A program made the position numbers and the translations under genes. DNA of 64,000 nucleotides, taken from NCBI GenBank assembly GCA_963795665.1, contig CAWCIP010000013.1, forward strand, positions 1-64,000, given 5' to 3'. The stretch comes from DASUPK01 sp963795665 (GTDB taxonomy: Bacteria; Actinomycetota; Thermoleophilia; Solirubrobacterales; 70-9). Below, in pieces: positions 36,826 to 45,105 of this stretch. How positions within the stretch are numbered: position 1 is the stretch's first letter; the number at the start of each line of letters is the position of its first letter. The notes under the pieces are model-generated. The model was not told the origin of the DNA. It saw only the letters and a program-made list of their open reading frames with translations, and did not search any database.

Positions 36826-37353
36826 CTATCGCTCCGCGGGTTCGACCGTCTCCGAACGGGCACTCCCCGTGTCTGCCTCGCCTCGGCGAAGCAGATAGAT
36901 CGCGGCGCCGAAGGCCAGCGCGAGCCCCGCGAGCACCCCCAGCTCGAGCAGGAAGTTATGGAGCTGCTGGCCGGACGGTAACTGCTCGACCTTGGCGGTG
37001 ATCACCACGACCCGCCGGACGACCGCGATCAGCCCGATCAGCAGAAAGGGCTCAGCGTGAATCTCACCCTCGTAGAGCACCAGCGCCAGCGTGTGGAGGA
37101 GCTCGGCGACGATCAACAAGAGCAGGACCCGGTCGAGCACCTGGAGCCCGATCAGGACTGCATCGTCGTTCGCGTCGATGCCCTGGATGACGCCGTCGAC
37201 CGTGCCGACGATCACGAGGATCCCCGCGGTGGCGAGTAGGACACCGACGGCGATGTAGATGGCCTCCTGCACCCAGCCGATGCCCCCGGTGACCGCCTCG
37301 GACCGAGAAGGAAACCTGATGCGCGACCGTGCTGGCGGGGACGGGTCGGCCAT
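36826..37353 (-). CDS. PsiE-family membrane protein
   Basis: 175-residue membrane protein of the phosphate-starvation-inducible PsiE family. Four hydrophobic helices: IYIAVGVLLATAGILVIVG, VLLLLIVAELLHTLALVLY, PFLLIGLIAVVRRVVVITA and FLLELGVLAGLALAFGAAIY; the H-x2-PFL-type region EIHAEPFLLIGLIA and the charged RR after it are typical. Function in the family is not known. A TAATGT lies four bases before the ATG. Confidence 0.83.
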   Translation of the reverse strand: MADPSPPARSRIRFPSRSEAVTGGIGWVQEAIYIAVGVLLATAGILVIVGTVDGVIQGIDANDDAVLIGLQVLDRVLLLLIVAELLHTLALVLYEGEIHAEPFLLIGLIAVVRRVVVITAKVEQLPSGQQLHNFLLELGVLAGLALAFGAAIYLLRRGEADTGSARSETVEPAER

Positions 37354-37512
37354 TCCGACATTATCCGCGCGTATCGACTGGGGTTCGCGGAGTTCAGGTG
37401 CTCAGGCCGGCTATTCGCTCCCGTCCGGCGCGATCGGCGCCGCGCCCGCGACGAACTTCGTGCGACAGCTCAAGGGTGCCTGCTCTTCGCGTATTGGAGG
37501 CGGCTCCTGGAG

Positions 37513-38562
37513 TCAATGGCTCGCCACCTCAAGAAGCCCGCAGATTCCTACGACGTACAGGACCAGCACGACCAGCGAAGCGATGCCCATGCGCCATACC
37601 TGTCGGCGTGGACGCATGATCAGGCCCCACGCGTAGACAACGGTGAGGACGATCGCCAGTGCCGTCAGATAGATGTCGGTCGGCTGCGCCTGGGGTAGGA
37701 CGGCCGAGCCCGAGAGCAGGGTCGCCAGCAGAAAGAGCACCGGCAGGAACGCGTTGCCACCGAAGATGTCGGAAACCGCTAGCTGATAGTCGCCGAGCCT
37801 TATGGACCTGATGCCGGTCGAAAGCTCCGGCAGCGCAGTAGCTCCGGCAAGGAGCGTCGCGCCGAAGACGACGCCGGAGAGGCCAACATGGGTCGCGATG
37901 CGTTCACCTGACCTCTCCAGCAAGACGCCGGCGCCGAGCGTCGCCGCTCCAGCCACGGCGAAGATCACGGTGGCGCGGGCCAGGCTCATCTTCTCCGCCT
38001 TCACCGCCTTGGAGTGGCCCCGCGGCTTCTCCTGGGCGCCGGGTGCGTTACCCGAGGAGTCATGCCATGGCAGACCCTGGCGGGCTCCGTTGATCAGCCA
38101 GATGCCGGCCAGCCAGGTCAGCGCGATCAGTATCGCGGCCGGCTCCCATCGTCCCAGCGAGCCGGGCAGCTGGGCACCCATCACTGAGATCGCGAGCACG
38201 ACGACGACGAGCATGCTCTCGAGCACGAGCACGAGCGAGGCCGCCCGCGTGGTGAGCGCCGACTCCGGGCCCATCGCCACGTCCAGCGCCACGAGGACGA
38301 CGGTCTGGATCGCGATCCCGCCGAGAATGTTGCCGATCGCGATCCCGAGGTTGTGCGCAAGCGCCGCCGAGGCCGTGATGGCTATCTCCGGCAGATTGGT
38401 GGCGACCGCGAGCAGGACCACTCCCCCAAGTGCCTCGCCAAGACCCAGCCTGAAGTCGAGTGAATCCGTGGAGTTCGAGAGCTGGATGCCGGCGACCCAG
38501 ACGACAGCAGCTGCGGCCGTGAATATCAGGATGAGCGGAGGGAGGCTGAGGCTCGCGAACAC
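37513..38562 (-). CDS. Sodium/calcium exchanger-family cation antiporter
   Basis: 349 residues, ten or so hydrophobic helices in two halves. The alpha repeats are GEALGGVVLLAVATNLPEIA / NILGGIAIQTVVL and SGVVFGATLLAGATALPELS / DIFGGNAFLPVLF, each with the acidic Pro-Glu that binds the cation. A cytoplasmic loop (near 175-195) separates the halves. The family exchanges Ca2+ or other cations for Na+ or H+. The GTG start at 38562 has CGGAG upstream. Confidence 0.88.
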   Translation of the reverse strand: MFASLSLPPLILIFTAAAAVVWVAGIQLSNSTDSLDFRLGLGEALGGVVLLAVATNLPEIAITASAALAHNLGIAIGNILGGIAIQTVVLVALDVAMGPESALTTRAASLVLVLESMLVVVVLAISVMGAQLPGSLGRWEPAAILIALTWLAGIWLINGARQGLPWHDSSGNAPGAQEKPRGHSKAVKAEKMSLARATVIFAVAGAATLGAGVLLERSGERIATHVGLSGVVFGATLLAGATALPELSTGIRSIRLGDYQLAVSDIFGGNAFLPVLFLLATLLSGSAVLPQAQPTDIYLTALAIVLTVVYAWGLIMRPRRQVWRMGIASLVVLVLYVVGICGLLEVASH

Positions 38563-38573
38563 GGCACTCCGTT

Positions 38574-38780
38574 CTATCGAAAGGCCGGTCCCAGCTGGGC
38601 TCCCATCGCCGCCGCTATGGACACCAACTTCACGGCCATCAAGACCCCTCTTTTCGCGTGAAAGCGGGCGCCGCGTCGGACGCTAATCCGATGCGTATAC
38701 ATGATGATCCCGGCGAGGCACCAGAGGATCGTCGCCCAGAGGCCCGCGAAGACGAGCCAGATGATGTTTAGGGCAAACCC
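38574..38780 (-). pseudogene. Remnant of a YccF-like membrane domain
   Basis: LNIIWLVFAGLWATILWCLAGIIM matches the first helix of YccF-family proteins (24 residues, encoded from about 38771 downward). The expected continuation is absent in every frame; a one-base shift gives CIRIGLASD before losing similarity. No good start codon lies upstream. It may be a truncated relic or coincidence of hydrophobic text. Confidence 0.3.
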
Positions 38781-38835
38781 TTCGGAACCGTCGCCCGTAG
38801 CTCTCTTGGGGAGACGTAACCACAGGAGGGAACGG

Positions 38836-39363
38836 ATGCGAATCTCGAAGCGGATTCCGACCGCCGTATTCGTCGCCGCGCTCGCCGCGCTTACGACCGC
38901 ACTCGCGGTCGGGGCATTGAGCGCGCTCGGCCACGAGCACGGGAAACGCGACGGCGACCATGGCGGGCAGCTGATCAGCGAATCGCTGGCGCCGTCGGTG
39001 CCCACCGATCCGATGTTCCACGGCGTCGCCGCGGGTGGCGCGCCCTGGGTCCTGAAGGAGGGCCATGTGCGGCTCAGCGACCGCGGCAGGCTGGACCTGC
39101 GGGTCAGGGGCCTCGTGATCCCGGTCGCCCCCGGGAACGGCACGCCCGGTCCGGTGAACACGATCAGCGCCTCGCTCTACTGCGGCGCCGATTCGGACAC
39201 GATGGCCGCGGCAACGACCGGGCAGGTCCCGATCGCGCGCGATGGCGATGCGCGGATCGTCGACCACGTCACCATGCCGGCGACCTGCCTGTCACCGGTG
39301 ATCCTGGTGCACCCGAACGGGATCAACACGCTCTACATCGCGCTCGACGGCTGGCGGATGTAG
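38836..39363 (+). CDS. Secreted protein of unknown function
   Basis: 175 residues with a clear signal peptide (MRISKRIPTAVFVAALAALT, hydrophobic to about residue 32). The mature part has a His/Asp-rich start (GHEHGKRDGDHGG), mostly beta-like sequence, and two Cys (SASLYCGAD and MPATCLSP) that may form a disulfide. Strong ribosome-binding site AGGAGG before the ATG at 38836. No family recognised; similar small exported proteins are common in this bacterial group. Confidence 0.78.
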   Translation: MRISKRIPTAVFVAALAALTTALAVGALSALGHEHGKRDGDHGGQLISESLAPSVPTDPMFHGVAAGGAPWVLKEGHVRLSDRGRLDLRVRGLVIPVAPGNGTPGPVNTISASLYCGADSDTMAAATTGQVPIARDGDARIVDHVTMPATCLSPVILVHPNGINTLYIALDGWRM

Positions 39364-39373
39364 ACGACGCGAG

Positions 39374-39416
39374 CGGGGGCGGCCGCTGCCGGCACGGCCG
39401 GGATCGACCGCCCCCG
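39374..39416 (+). terminator. GC-rich hairpin after the secreted protein gene
   Basis: CGGGGGCGG (39374-39382) pairs perfectly with CCGCCCCCG (39408-39416); the loop contains a further GGCCG/CGGCC stem. It lies 11 bases after the stop codon. No U run. Confidence 0.5.
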
Positions 39417-39468
39417 ACTCCTCGTCACACTGGGTGAAGCGACCCCACGCGAGACCAAGGAGACGGAC

Positions 39469-39801
39469 ATGGATGCGAAGGAGACGATCGAGGCGGCACG
39501 CGAATCGCTCACGGTGCGGCGGGTGTACGGCGACCCCTACGAGCGCAACGGGGTGACGGTGATCCCGGCCGCGTCCGTGCAGGGCGGCGGCGGTGGAGGC
39601 AGCGGCGAGGAGGAGGGCAAGACGGGCGGCGGTGGCGGCTTCGGCCTGCGCGCCCGGCCGGTCGGGGCCTACGTGATCCGCGGCGACGACGTCCGCTGGG
39701 AGTCCGCGCTCGATCTGAACCGGCTGATCCTCGGCGGGCAGATCGTCGCGCTGGTCGCCCTGCTGGTCCTGCGCTCGATCAGGCGGTCCCAGAGACGGTG
39801 A
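39469..39801 (+). CDS. GerW/YtfJ-family sporulation-type protein
   Basis: 110 residues. Family sequence: VRRVYGDPYERNGVTVIPAA, then a Gly/Glu-rich linker, GGGFGLRARPVGAYVI and a C-terminal hydrophobic segment LILGGQIVALVALLVLRSI. GerW proteins act in Bacillus spore germination, but relatives are widespread in non-sporing actinobacteria with unknown role. AAGGAGA precedes the ATG. Confidence 0.85.
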   Translation: MDAKETIEAARESLTVRRVYGDPYERNGVTVIPAASVQGGGGGGSGEEEGKTGGGGGFGLRARPVGAYVIRGDDVRWESALDLNRLILGGQIVALVALLVLRSIRRSQRR

Positions 39802-39837
39802 AGCTCCTGCACTGATCACCCAGAGAATTCGAGTCGC

Positions 39838-40152
39838 TTACCGCAGGACCGCGAGCAAATCCCCCACGTCGCGCTCCTCGGCGAGAGGATGGGGTAGCGG
39901 CAGTTTGGTCTTGACCTTGTAGTGGTTGCGGCGGCCCTGCCGCTCACGGACCACGTAGCCCTCGTCGACGAGCTCGGACAAGATCCGGTGGGCGGCGCGC
40001 TCGGTGATGCCGACGGCGGTGGCGATGTCGCGCAGGCGGATGCCGGGGTCGCGTGCCACGCAGACCAGGACGTGTGCGTGGTTCGTCAGAAAGTCCCAGC
40101 GGGGAGCGGTTTGCTTCGAGTGTTGCTCCATTTCGCTAGAAAAGTATTTCAT
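39838..40152 (-). CDS. Winged-helix transcriptional regulator
   Basis: 104 residues with a MarR/ArsR-like winged helix: HAHVLVCVARDPGIRLRDIA, recognition helix ITERAAHRILSELVDEG and wing YVVRERQGRRNHYKV. It starts only 22 bases from the divergent Pro-rich peptide gene, and the palindrome TTCATGAA (40148-40155) overlaps its start codon, so it may control itself and the divergent genes. Confidence 0.82.
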   Translation of the reverse strand: MKYFSSEMEQHSKQTAPRWDFLTNHAHVLVCVARDPGIRLRDIATAVGITERAAHRILSELVDEGYVVRERQGRRNHYKVKTKLPLPHPLAEERDVGDLLAVLR

Positions 40153-40162
40153 GAATCAGTGG

Positions 40163-40168
40163 TAGGGT
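40163..40168 (+). promoter_or_regulatory. -10 hexamer of a leaderless promoter (Pro-rich peptide)
   Basis: TAGGGT ends six bases before the ATG at 40175, identical in sequence and spacing to the CBS-protein promoter at 50850. The palindrome TTCATGAA (40148-40155) lies just upstream at the position of an operator. Confidence 0.5.
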
Positions 40169-40174
40169 GTCTAC

Positions 40175-40303
40175 ATGGCCACGGAACTCACACCGATTCC
40201 TCCGGCGTCTCCGATTCCAGCTGCATCGCCGATGCCGGCCGCCACACCGATCCCGCCCCCTTCAATGGTCCCGGCGGGGGCTCCAGGAATGGAGACACAA
40301 TGA
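40175..40303 (+). CDS. 42-residue Pro/Ala-rich peptide coupled to the next gene
   Basis: Starts MATELTPIPPASPIPAASPM and continues with more Pro-(Ile/Met)-Pro units (PAATPIPPPSM), ending GMETQ. The stop overlaps the ATG of the next gene (ATGA at 40300-40303), so translation is coupled. The -10 hexamer supports leaderless expression. It may be a genuine small protein or a leader that sets translation of the downstream gene; Pro-rich runs slow ribosomes. Confidence 0.5.
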   Translation: MATELTPIPPASPIPAASPMPAATPIPPPSMVPAGAPGMETQ

Positions 40304-40671
40304 CCACTGCGACGATGAACGAGCCGTTTGCCGGCTACGACAAGCTCAAGGACAAGGAAGTGGTCGCGTCGCTCTCAGACCATTCCCAGGTCGAACTGGC
40401 GGAGGTGGAGAGCTACGAGCGCTCTCACCAGGACCGCCGCGTGGTGTCCGACAAGCTCCGCTGGATGCGCCAGGATGAGCCACTTCCAGGCTACGACGCA
40501 CTCGACGTGGACGGGGTCATCGCGGCGCTCGACAAGGTCGACGTCGACACGATCAAGCGGGTGCGTGGGTACGAGCGCAAGTTCGGCACTCGCCGTGACG
40601 TTCTGGACGAGGTCGCCCGGCTCCATCGGGAGCGCCGCGTCCCACACGTCTCACGCGACGTAAACCGCTAG
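40300..40671 (+). CDS. Protein of two GYDxL repeats, function unknown
   Basis: 123 residues made of two copies of a helical unit of about 50 residues: PFAGYDKLKDKEVVASL...ESYERSHQDRRVVSDKLRWM and PLPGYDALDVDGVIAAL...RGYERKFGTRRDVLDEVARL. Each has GYD-x-L, a YE and an Arg-rich helix. Cytoplasmic and highly charged. I recall similar repeats in actinobacterial proteins without known function. Coupled to the Pro-rich peptide. Confidence 0.75.
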   Translation: MTTATMNEPFAGYDKLKDKEVVASLSDHSQVELAEVESYERSHQDRRVVSDKLRWMRQDEPLPGYDALDVDGVIAALDKVDVDTIKRVRGYERKFGTRRDVLDEVARLHRERRVPHVSRDVNR

Positions 40672-40721
40672 CCGAAGCCGGAGCGCCGAAGCTGTCCAAC
40701 TCGATTGGAAGGAACGAACTC

Positions 40722-40898
40722 ATGCCCACAATCATCGTCAGCAGCAACGGAAGCGACGACCGAGAATCAGCCGTGACGCTCGCTGAGAATGTTCAACCGG
40801 AGCACCTGGCCAGCGACCACCACGCCGCGCAGCTGATCGAGCGCGTCGGTTGGGCCGTCACCGATGCGAAGGACGCCGAGGACTCCGCCTCTACCTAG
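40722..40898 (+). CDS. 58-residue small protein
   Basis: MPTIIVSSNGSDDRESAVTL..., acidic, ending VTDAKDAEDSAST. A good ribosome-binding site (GGAAGGAACG) precedes the ATG. No family recognised. It lies 50 bases after the GYD-repeat gene and its end overlaps the convergent hypB by four bases. Confidence 0.55.
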   Translation: MPTIIVSSNGSDDRESAVTLAENVQPEHLASDHHAAQLIERVGWAVTDAKDAEDSAST

Positions 40899-41551
40899 AC
40901 GGCCAGGAGGCGCTCGCGCCAAGGATCGACGCCCTCGCCCGTCCGGGCGCTGACCCGGAGCGTCTCCGCCGACGGGTTCACCTGATCGAGGTTCTCCAGG
41001 AACCGCTCGATCGAGAAGTCGACGTGCGGGAGCAGGTCGATCTTGTTGATCACGACCAGCTCGCAGGTGCGGAACATCAGCGGGTACTTCAGCGGCTTGT
41101 CCTCTCCCTCGGTGACCGAGGAGATCATCCAGCGGCGGTCCTCGCCGACCGTGAACTCGGCCGGGCAGACGAGGTTGCCGACGTTCTCGATCACCAGCAG
41201 GTCGATCTCGTCGAGCGGAACCTGATCGAGCGCCGAGCGGACCATGTTGGCGTCGAGGTGGCACTCGCCGCCGAACGCCGGGTCCGTGTTGATCTGGGTG
41301 ACCGGGACGTGCAGGTGCGCTAGCCGGTCGGCGTCGAGGCTGCCGCGGACGTCGCCCTCCAGGACGCCGACCCGAACGTCACCGGTGTCCTGGAGCGCCC
41401 GCTCCAGCAGCGTGGTCTTGCCTGCGCCCGGAGCGCTCATCAGGTTGATGACGGTGACGCCGGCGGCGTCGAAGTCGGCGCGGTTGGCCTCGGCGATGGT
41501 CTGGTTGGCGTCGAGCGCGCCCTCGGCGACGCGGACGGTGGTCTGATGCAT
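40895..41551 (-). CDS. hypB: Hydrogenase nickel incorporation GTPase HypB
   Basis: 218 residues. P-loop MSAPGAGKTTLLERAL near 38, EGDVRGSLDADRL near 64, the nickel/zinc-site and switch region DPAFGGECHLDANM near 90 and VIENVGNLVCPAEF near 120, and the guanine-specific NKIDLLP near 168. The His-rich nickel-storage N-terminus of some HypB proteins is missing. It delivers Ni to the large subunit with HypA. It is isolated from both other hyp clusters. Confidence 0.94.
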   Translation of the reverse strand: MHQTTVRVAEGALDANQTIAEANRADFDAAGVTVINLMSAPGAGKTTLLERALQDTGDVRVGVLEGDVRGSLDADRLAHLHVPVTQINTDPAFGGECHLDANMVRSALDQVPLDEIDLLVIENVGNLVCPAEFTVGEDRRWMISSVTEGEDKPLKYPLMFRTCELVVINKIDLLPHVDFSIERFLENLDQVNPSAETLRVSARTGEGVDPWRERLLAV

Positions 41552-41665
41552 GTCACAAGGCTCTCACGGCGGCGGACAGACTGGGAGTTAGCCTTGCTGG
41601 CTTGACCGAGCGAGCACAGGGATCCAGCCGCGGCGAGCGCCTACCCGGCACACCGGGAAGCGGAC

Positions 41666-44326
41666 GTGGCGCTTCGCGACGGCTCGACGGTCCACGTTCG
41701 TCCGGTCCGCCGCGGCGACGAGGACGCGCTGCTCAAGTTCCTCGAGGAGCTGGATCCCCAGTCGCGGATATTCCGGTTCTTCTCCGGGGGCACCGACCTG
41801 GAAGCGGCCGTCGACATGATGATGGACGTCGACTACTCGCAGCGCTACGGGCTGGTCGGCGTACGCGGGGACGGCGACGAGATCGTGGCGCACGGGCTCT
41901 ACATCGGTGAGGCGGCAGGGCGGGCCGAGGTCGCGTTCGCGATCGCCCACCGCCTGCAGGGCCTCGGCGTCGGGACCATCCTGCTCGCCCATCTGGCCGA
42001 GGTCGCGCAGGAGAACGAGATCTCGGTCTTCACCGCGGAGGTGCTGTCCCAGAACCACCGCATGGTCGAGGTCTTCCGCGAGAGCGGCTTCCCCGTCGAG
42101 ATGTCGTCGCAGCCGGGCACGATCCATGTGGAGCTCCCGACCTCGTTCTCGGATCAGGCCGTCTCCCGCTTCGAGGACCGCGACCGGCTCGCCGCGCAGG
42201 CCGCGATTCGCCCGATCCTCGAGCCGCGGGCGGTCGCCGTGATCGGCGCCTCGCGCGAGCACGGGACTCTCGGCGGGCAGCTCTTCCACAACGCGCTCGA
42301 GGCGGGCTTCGAGGGCGTCGTCTATCCGGTCAACCCCTCGGCCGACGTGGTGCAGTCGGTGCGGGCCTACCCGAGCGTCGCCGAGGTGCCCGACGACGTC
42401 GACCTCGCCGTGATCGCCGTCCCCGCGCCCGCGGTGATCGACGTCGCGCGCGAGTGCGCGGACAAGGGGGTGCCGGCGCTGGTGGTGATCTCGGCCGGGT
42501 TCGCCGAGACGGGGCCCGAGGGCACAGAGCTCCAGCGCGAGCTGGTCGAGGTCTGCCGGGCGGCGGGAATGCGGCTGGTCGGGCCCAACTGCCTCGGGGT
42601 CCTGAACACGGCCGAGCACGCCCGTCTGAACGTGACCTTCGCCCCCGGCACTCCTCCGCCGGGGGGCATCGGCTTCGCCACGCAGAGCGGCGCGCTCGGC
42701 CTGGCGCTGATCGACCTCGCGAGCGATCGCGGCATAGGCGTCTCCTCATTCGCATCGATCGGGAACCGCGCCGACATCACCGCGAACGACTTCCTCGAGT
42801 ACTGGGAGGAGGACGACGCAACCGAGGTGGCGCTGCTCTACATCGAGTCGTTCAGCGATGCCCGCCGCTTCTCGCGGGTGGCGAGGCGCCTGGGGCGTGA
42901 GATGCCGATCGTCGTCGTGAAGAGCGGCCGCTCGGCTGCCGGTCAGCGCGCCACCACCTCCCACACCGGCGCGCTGCTGGCGGCCTCCGACGTGACGGTC
43001 GACGCCCTCTTCGAGCAGGCGGGCGTGATCCGAACCGACAGCCTCGCGGAGCTGCTCGACGTCGCCTCTCTGCTCGAGAACCAGCCGCTGCCGGCCGGGA
43101 GCAGGGTCGGGATCATCACCAACGCGGGTGGGCCCGGGATCATGTGCGCGGACGCCTGCGAGGCGAGCGGGCTCGAGGTCCCCGAGCTCTCCGAGGAGGT
43201 CCGGGCGCCGCTCCGCGAGCTCCTGGCGCCCGAGGCCTCGCTGCTCAACCCGGTCGACATGATCGCCACGGCGACCGCGGAGCAGTACCGCCGCACGATC
43301 CACGCCCTCGCCGAGTGGGACGGGATCGACGCCCTGATCGTGATCTTCATCCGTCCCCTGCTCACCCGGGCCGAGGACGTCGCCGACGCCATCCGCGAGG
43401 CGATCGACGAGATGCCGCGAGAGATCCCGGTGCAGGCCGTGTTCATGTCGGTCCAGGACCAGGCGGCGATGGCCGGCGGCCGGGTACCCACCTACCTGTA
43501 TCCCGAGGACGCGGCGCGAACGCTGGGCCGGGTGATGCGCCACGTCGGCTGGCGCGGGCAGCCGGTGGAGGAGCCACCGGACTTCGACGACGTGCGTGCC
43601 GACGAGGCCGCCGCGGTGATCGCGGATGCGCTCGAGAGCGGCAACGAGTGGATGGAGATCGAGGAGACCGCGCGACTCCTCGATTGCTATGGAATCGGGA
43701 TCCCGAGCTGGAAGGCCGCCTCCGATCCCGCCGGGGCCGGCCGGGCCGCGGAGGAGCTCGGAGGCCGGGTTGCCCTGAAGGCACAGGGACCCGGGCTTCT
43801 CCACAAGACGGAGATGGGCGCCGTCCGCATCGGGCTCGCCGGATCCGCGGAGGTGACCGCCGCGGCCGAGGAGATGGACAAGGCGATCGCCGGAGCCGGG
43901 GCGAAGCGTGAGGCCTTCATCGTTCAGGCGATGGTCGAGGGCGGGGTCGAGCTCCTCGTCGGCGTCGTGGACGACGCCACCTTCGGACCGGTGCTCGCCT
44001 GCGGGGCCGGGGGCACGCAGGCCGAGCTGCTCAAGGACGTGGCCGTCCGGATCTGCCCGATCACCCGCGACGATGCACAGCGGATGCTCCACTCCCTGGC
44101 GACCTTCCCGCTCCTCACGGGGTTTCGCGGGAGCCCGGAGGCGGACCTCGACGCGATTCAGGAGCTGCTGCTCCGCGTGAGCGCGATGGTCGAGGACAGA
44201 CACGAGATCGCCGAGCTCGATCTCAATCCCGTGCTGGCCGGGCCCGAGGGGGCCCTCGCGGTCGACTTCCGGATCAGGCTGAAGAGCGCGTCGCCGCCGC
44301 GCCCCTGGCCCGCGACCTGGAGGTAG
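41666..44326 (+). CDS. GNAT acetyltransferase fused to ADP-forming acyl-CoA synthetase-like protein
   Basis: 886 residues from GTG. Residues 1-165 are a GNAT domain (AHRLQGLGVGTILLAHLAEVA holds the acetyl-CoA loop). From about 190 comes the CoA-binding domain (ILEPRAVAVIGASRE), then two succinyl-CoA-ligase-like domains with the phospho-His in TTSHTGALLAASD near 432, and a C-terminal ATP-grasp domain (VALKAQGPGLLHKTEMGAV near 710). This is the layout of Pat/AcuA-type protein acetyltransferases joined to acetyl-CoA synthetase (ADP-forming) modules. It may make acetyl-CoA from acetate, or be a lysine acetyltransferase with a regulatory remnant; the catalytic His is present. Confidence 0.88.
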   Translation: MALRDGSTVHVRPVRRGDEDALLKFLEELDPQSRIFRFFSGGTDLEAAVDMMMDVDYSQRYGLVGVRGDGDEIVAHGLYIGEAAGRAEVAFAIAHRLQGLGVGTILLAHLAEVAQENEISVFTAEVLSQNHRMVEVFRESGFPVEMSSQPGTIHVELPTSFSDQAVSRFEDRDRLAAQAAIRPILEPRAVAVIGASREHGTLGGQLFHNALEAGFEGVVYPVNPSADVVQSVRAYPSVAEVPDDVDLAVIAVPAPAVIDVARECADKGVPALVVISAGFAETGPEGTELQRELVEVCRAAGMRLVGPNCLGVLNTAEHARLNVTFAPGTPPPGGIGFATQSGALGLALIDLASDRGIGVSSFASIGNRADITANDFLEYWEEDDATEVALLYIESFSDARRFSRVARRLGREMPIVVVKSGRSAAGQRATTSHTGALLAASDVTVDALFEQAGVIRTDSLAELLDVASLLENQPLPAGSRVGIITNAGGPGIMCADACEASGLEVPELSEEVRAPLRELLAPEASLLNPVDMIATATAEQYRRTIHALAEWDGIDALIVIFIRPLLTRAEDVADAIREAIDEMPREIPVQAVFMSVQDQAAMAGGRVPTYLYPEDAARTLGRVMRHVGWRGQPVEEPPDFDDVRADEAAAVIADALESGNEWMEIEETARLLDCYGIGIPSWKAASDPAGAGRAAEELGGRVALKAQGPGLLHKTEMGAVRIGLAGSAEVTAAAEEMDKAIAGAGAKREAFIVQAMVEGGVELLVGVVDDATFGPVLACGAGGTQAELLKDVAVRICPITRDDAQRMLHSLATFPLLTGFRGSPEADLDAIQELLLRVSAMVEDRHEIAELDLNPVLAGPEGALAVDFRIRLKSASPPRPWPATWR

Positions 44327-44338
44327 CCGGTCGGTCGG

Positions 44339-44719
44339 CTAGCCGGCGATCGAGACGCCCAGCCAGACGATCGCCAGAGAGACAACGAAGATCGCGGCCT
44401 CCAGCACGTGCTGCCGGGGACGGCGCATGTGCCAGACGATGAGTGCGGCGACGACCGCCACGAGGGCCAGCTTCACGTGCAGCTCGGAGTCGCCCCACTT
44501 GTCGAAGTGACCCGCCATGGCCGCGCCCGTTGCGATCAATACGGCGAGCGCCGCGAGGCTCCCCCAGCCGAAGCGCCGCGCGATCGCCCGCAAGCGCTCG
44601 CGATCCGGTGCGCTCCGCTCGACGGGGACAACCGCGACCACGAGCATGAGTTGTCCGCCGACGAAGAAGGCCATCGCCAGAAGGTGAAGCGCCACGACCA
44701 GGTTCCAGCCGGTGCCCAA
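44339..44719 (-). CDS. Four-helix membrane protein (CopD/DUF2269-like)
   Basis: 126 residues with four hydrophobic helices. VVALHLLAMAFFVGGQLMLV has a conserved-type His, and later HVKLALVAVVAALIVWHMRRP another; such His pairs in CopD-like proteins may bind heme or copper. It is the last gene of the hydrogenase operon, two bases after hypA. A role as membrane electron carrier is possible but not shown. Confidence 0.65.
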   Translation of the reverse strand: MGTGWNLVVALHLLAMAFFVGGQLMLVVAVVPVERSAPDRERLRAIARRFGWGSLAALAVLIATGAAMAGHFDKWGDSELHVKLALVAVVAALIVWHMRRPRQHVLEAAIFVVSLAIVWLGVSIAG

Positions 44720-44721
44720 TC

Positions 44722-45105
44722 TCAGGACCCGCGCACGGCCGGCTCGGTGACGTCAATCGACTCGACCACCAGCTCGTCTCCGCTGACAACGCGATGGTCG
44801 CCCGACTCGCACTCCGGGCAGCGGAAGCGGATGATCAGCTGACCCTGCTCGCGGGCCGGCGGCGGGGCCGGGTCCCACTCCTCCCCGCACTCCGAGCAGC
44901 GCAATCGGGAATCGACCCGCTCCCACTCCAGCTCGGCGCCTTCGCAGCTCGTCTCCTTGGCGGCGATCTCGAAGTAGAAGGTCAGGTACTCGGGGACGAC
45001 CTGGCGCAGGCGGCCGACCCGGACGCGAACGACCGAGACCGGCCGGCCCTCGGCGTGGCGCTCGGCCGCGGCGACGATCGCCTGGGCGACGGCGAGCTCG
45101 TGCAT
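44722..45105 (-). CDS. hypA: Hydrogenase nickel chaperone HypA
   Basis: 127 residues. N-terminal MHEL supplies the nickel site (His2), followed by VVRVRVGRLRQVVPEYLTFYFE. The zinc loop has CSECGEEW and CPECESGDH. It works with HypB in nickel insertion. Here it is encoded within the hydrogenase structural operon; its start overlaps the SnoaL-like gene end by one base. Confidence 0.93.
   Translation of the reverse strand: MHELAVAQAIVAAAERHAEGRPVSVVRVRVGRLRQVVPEYLTFYFEIAAKETSCEGAELEWERVDSRLRCSECGEEWDPAPPPAREQGQLIIRFRCPECESGDHRVVSGDELVVESIDVTEPAVRGS

Noticed and set aside
37354..37512. Possible tRNA or RNA gene in the 159-base gap between PsiE and the exchanger
   Set aside because: No T-loop, acceptor pairing or other RNA signature is visible; the gap holds the PsiE promoter region only.
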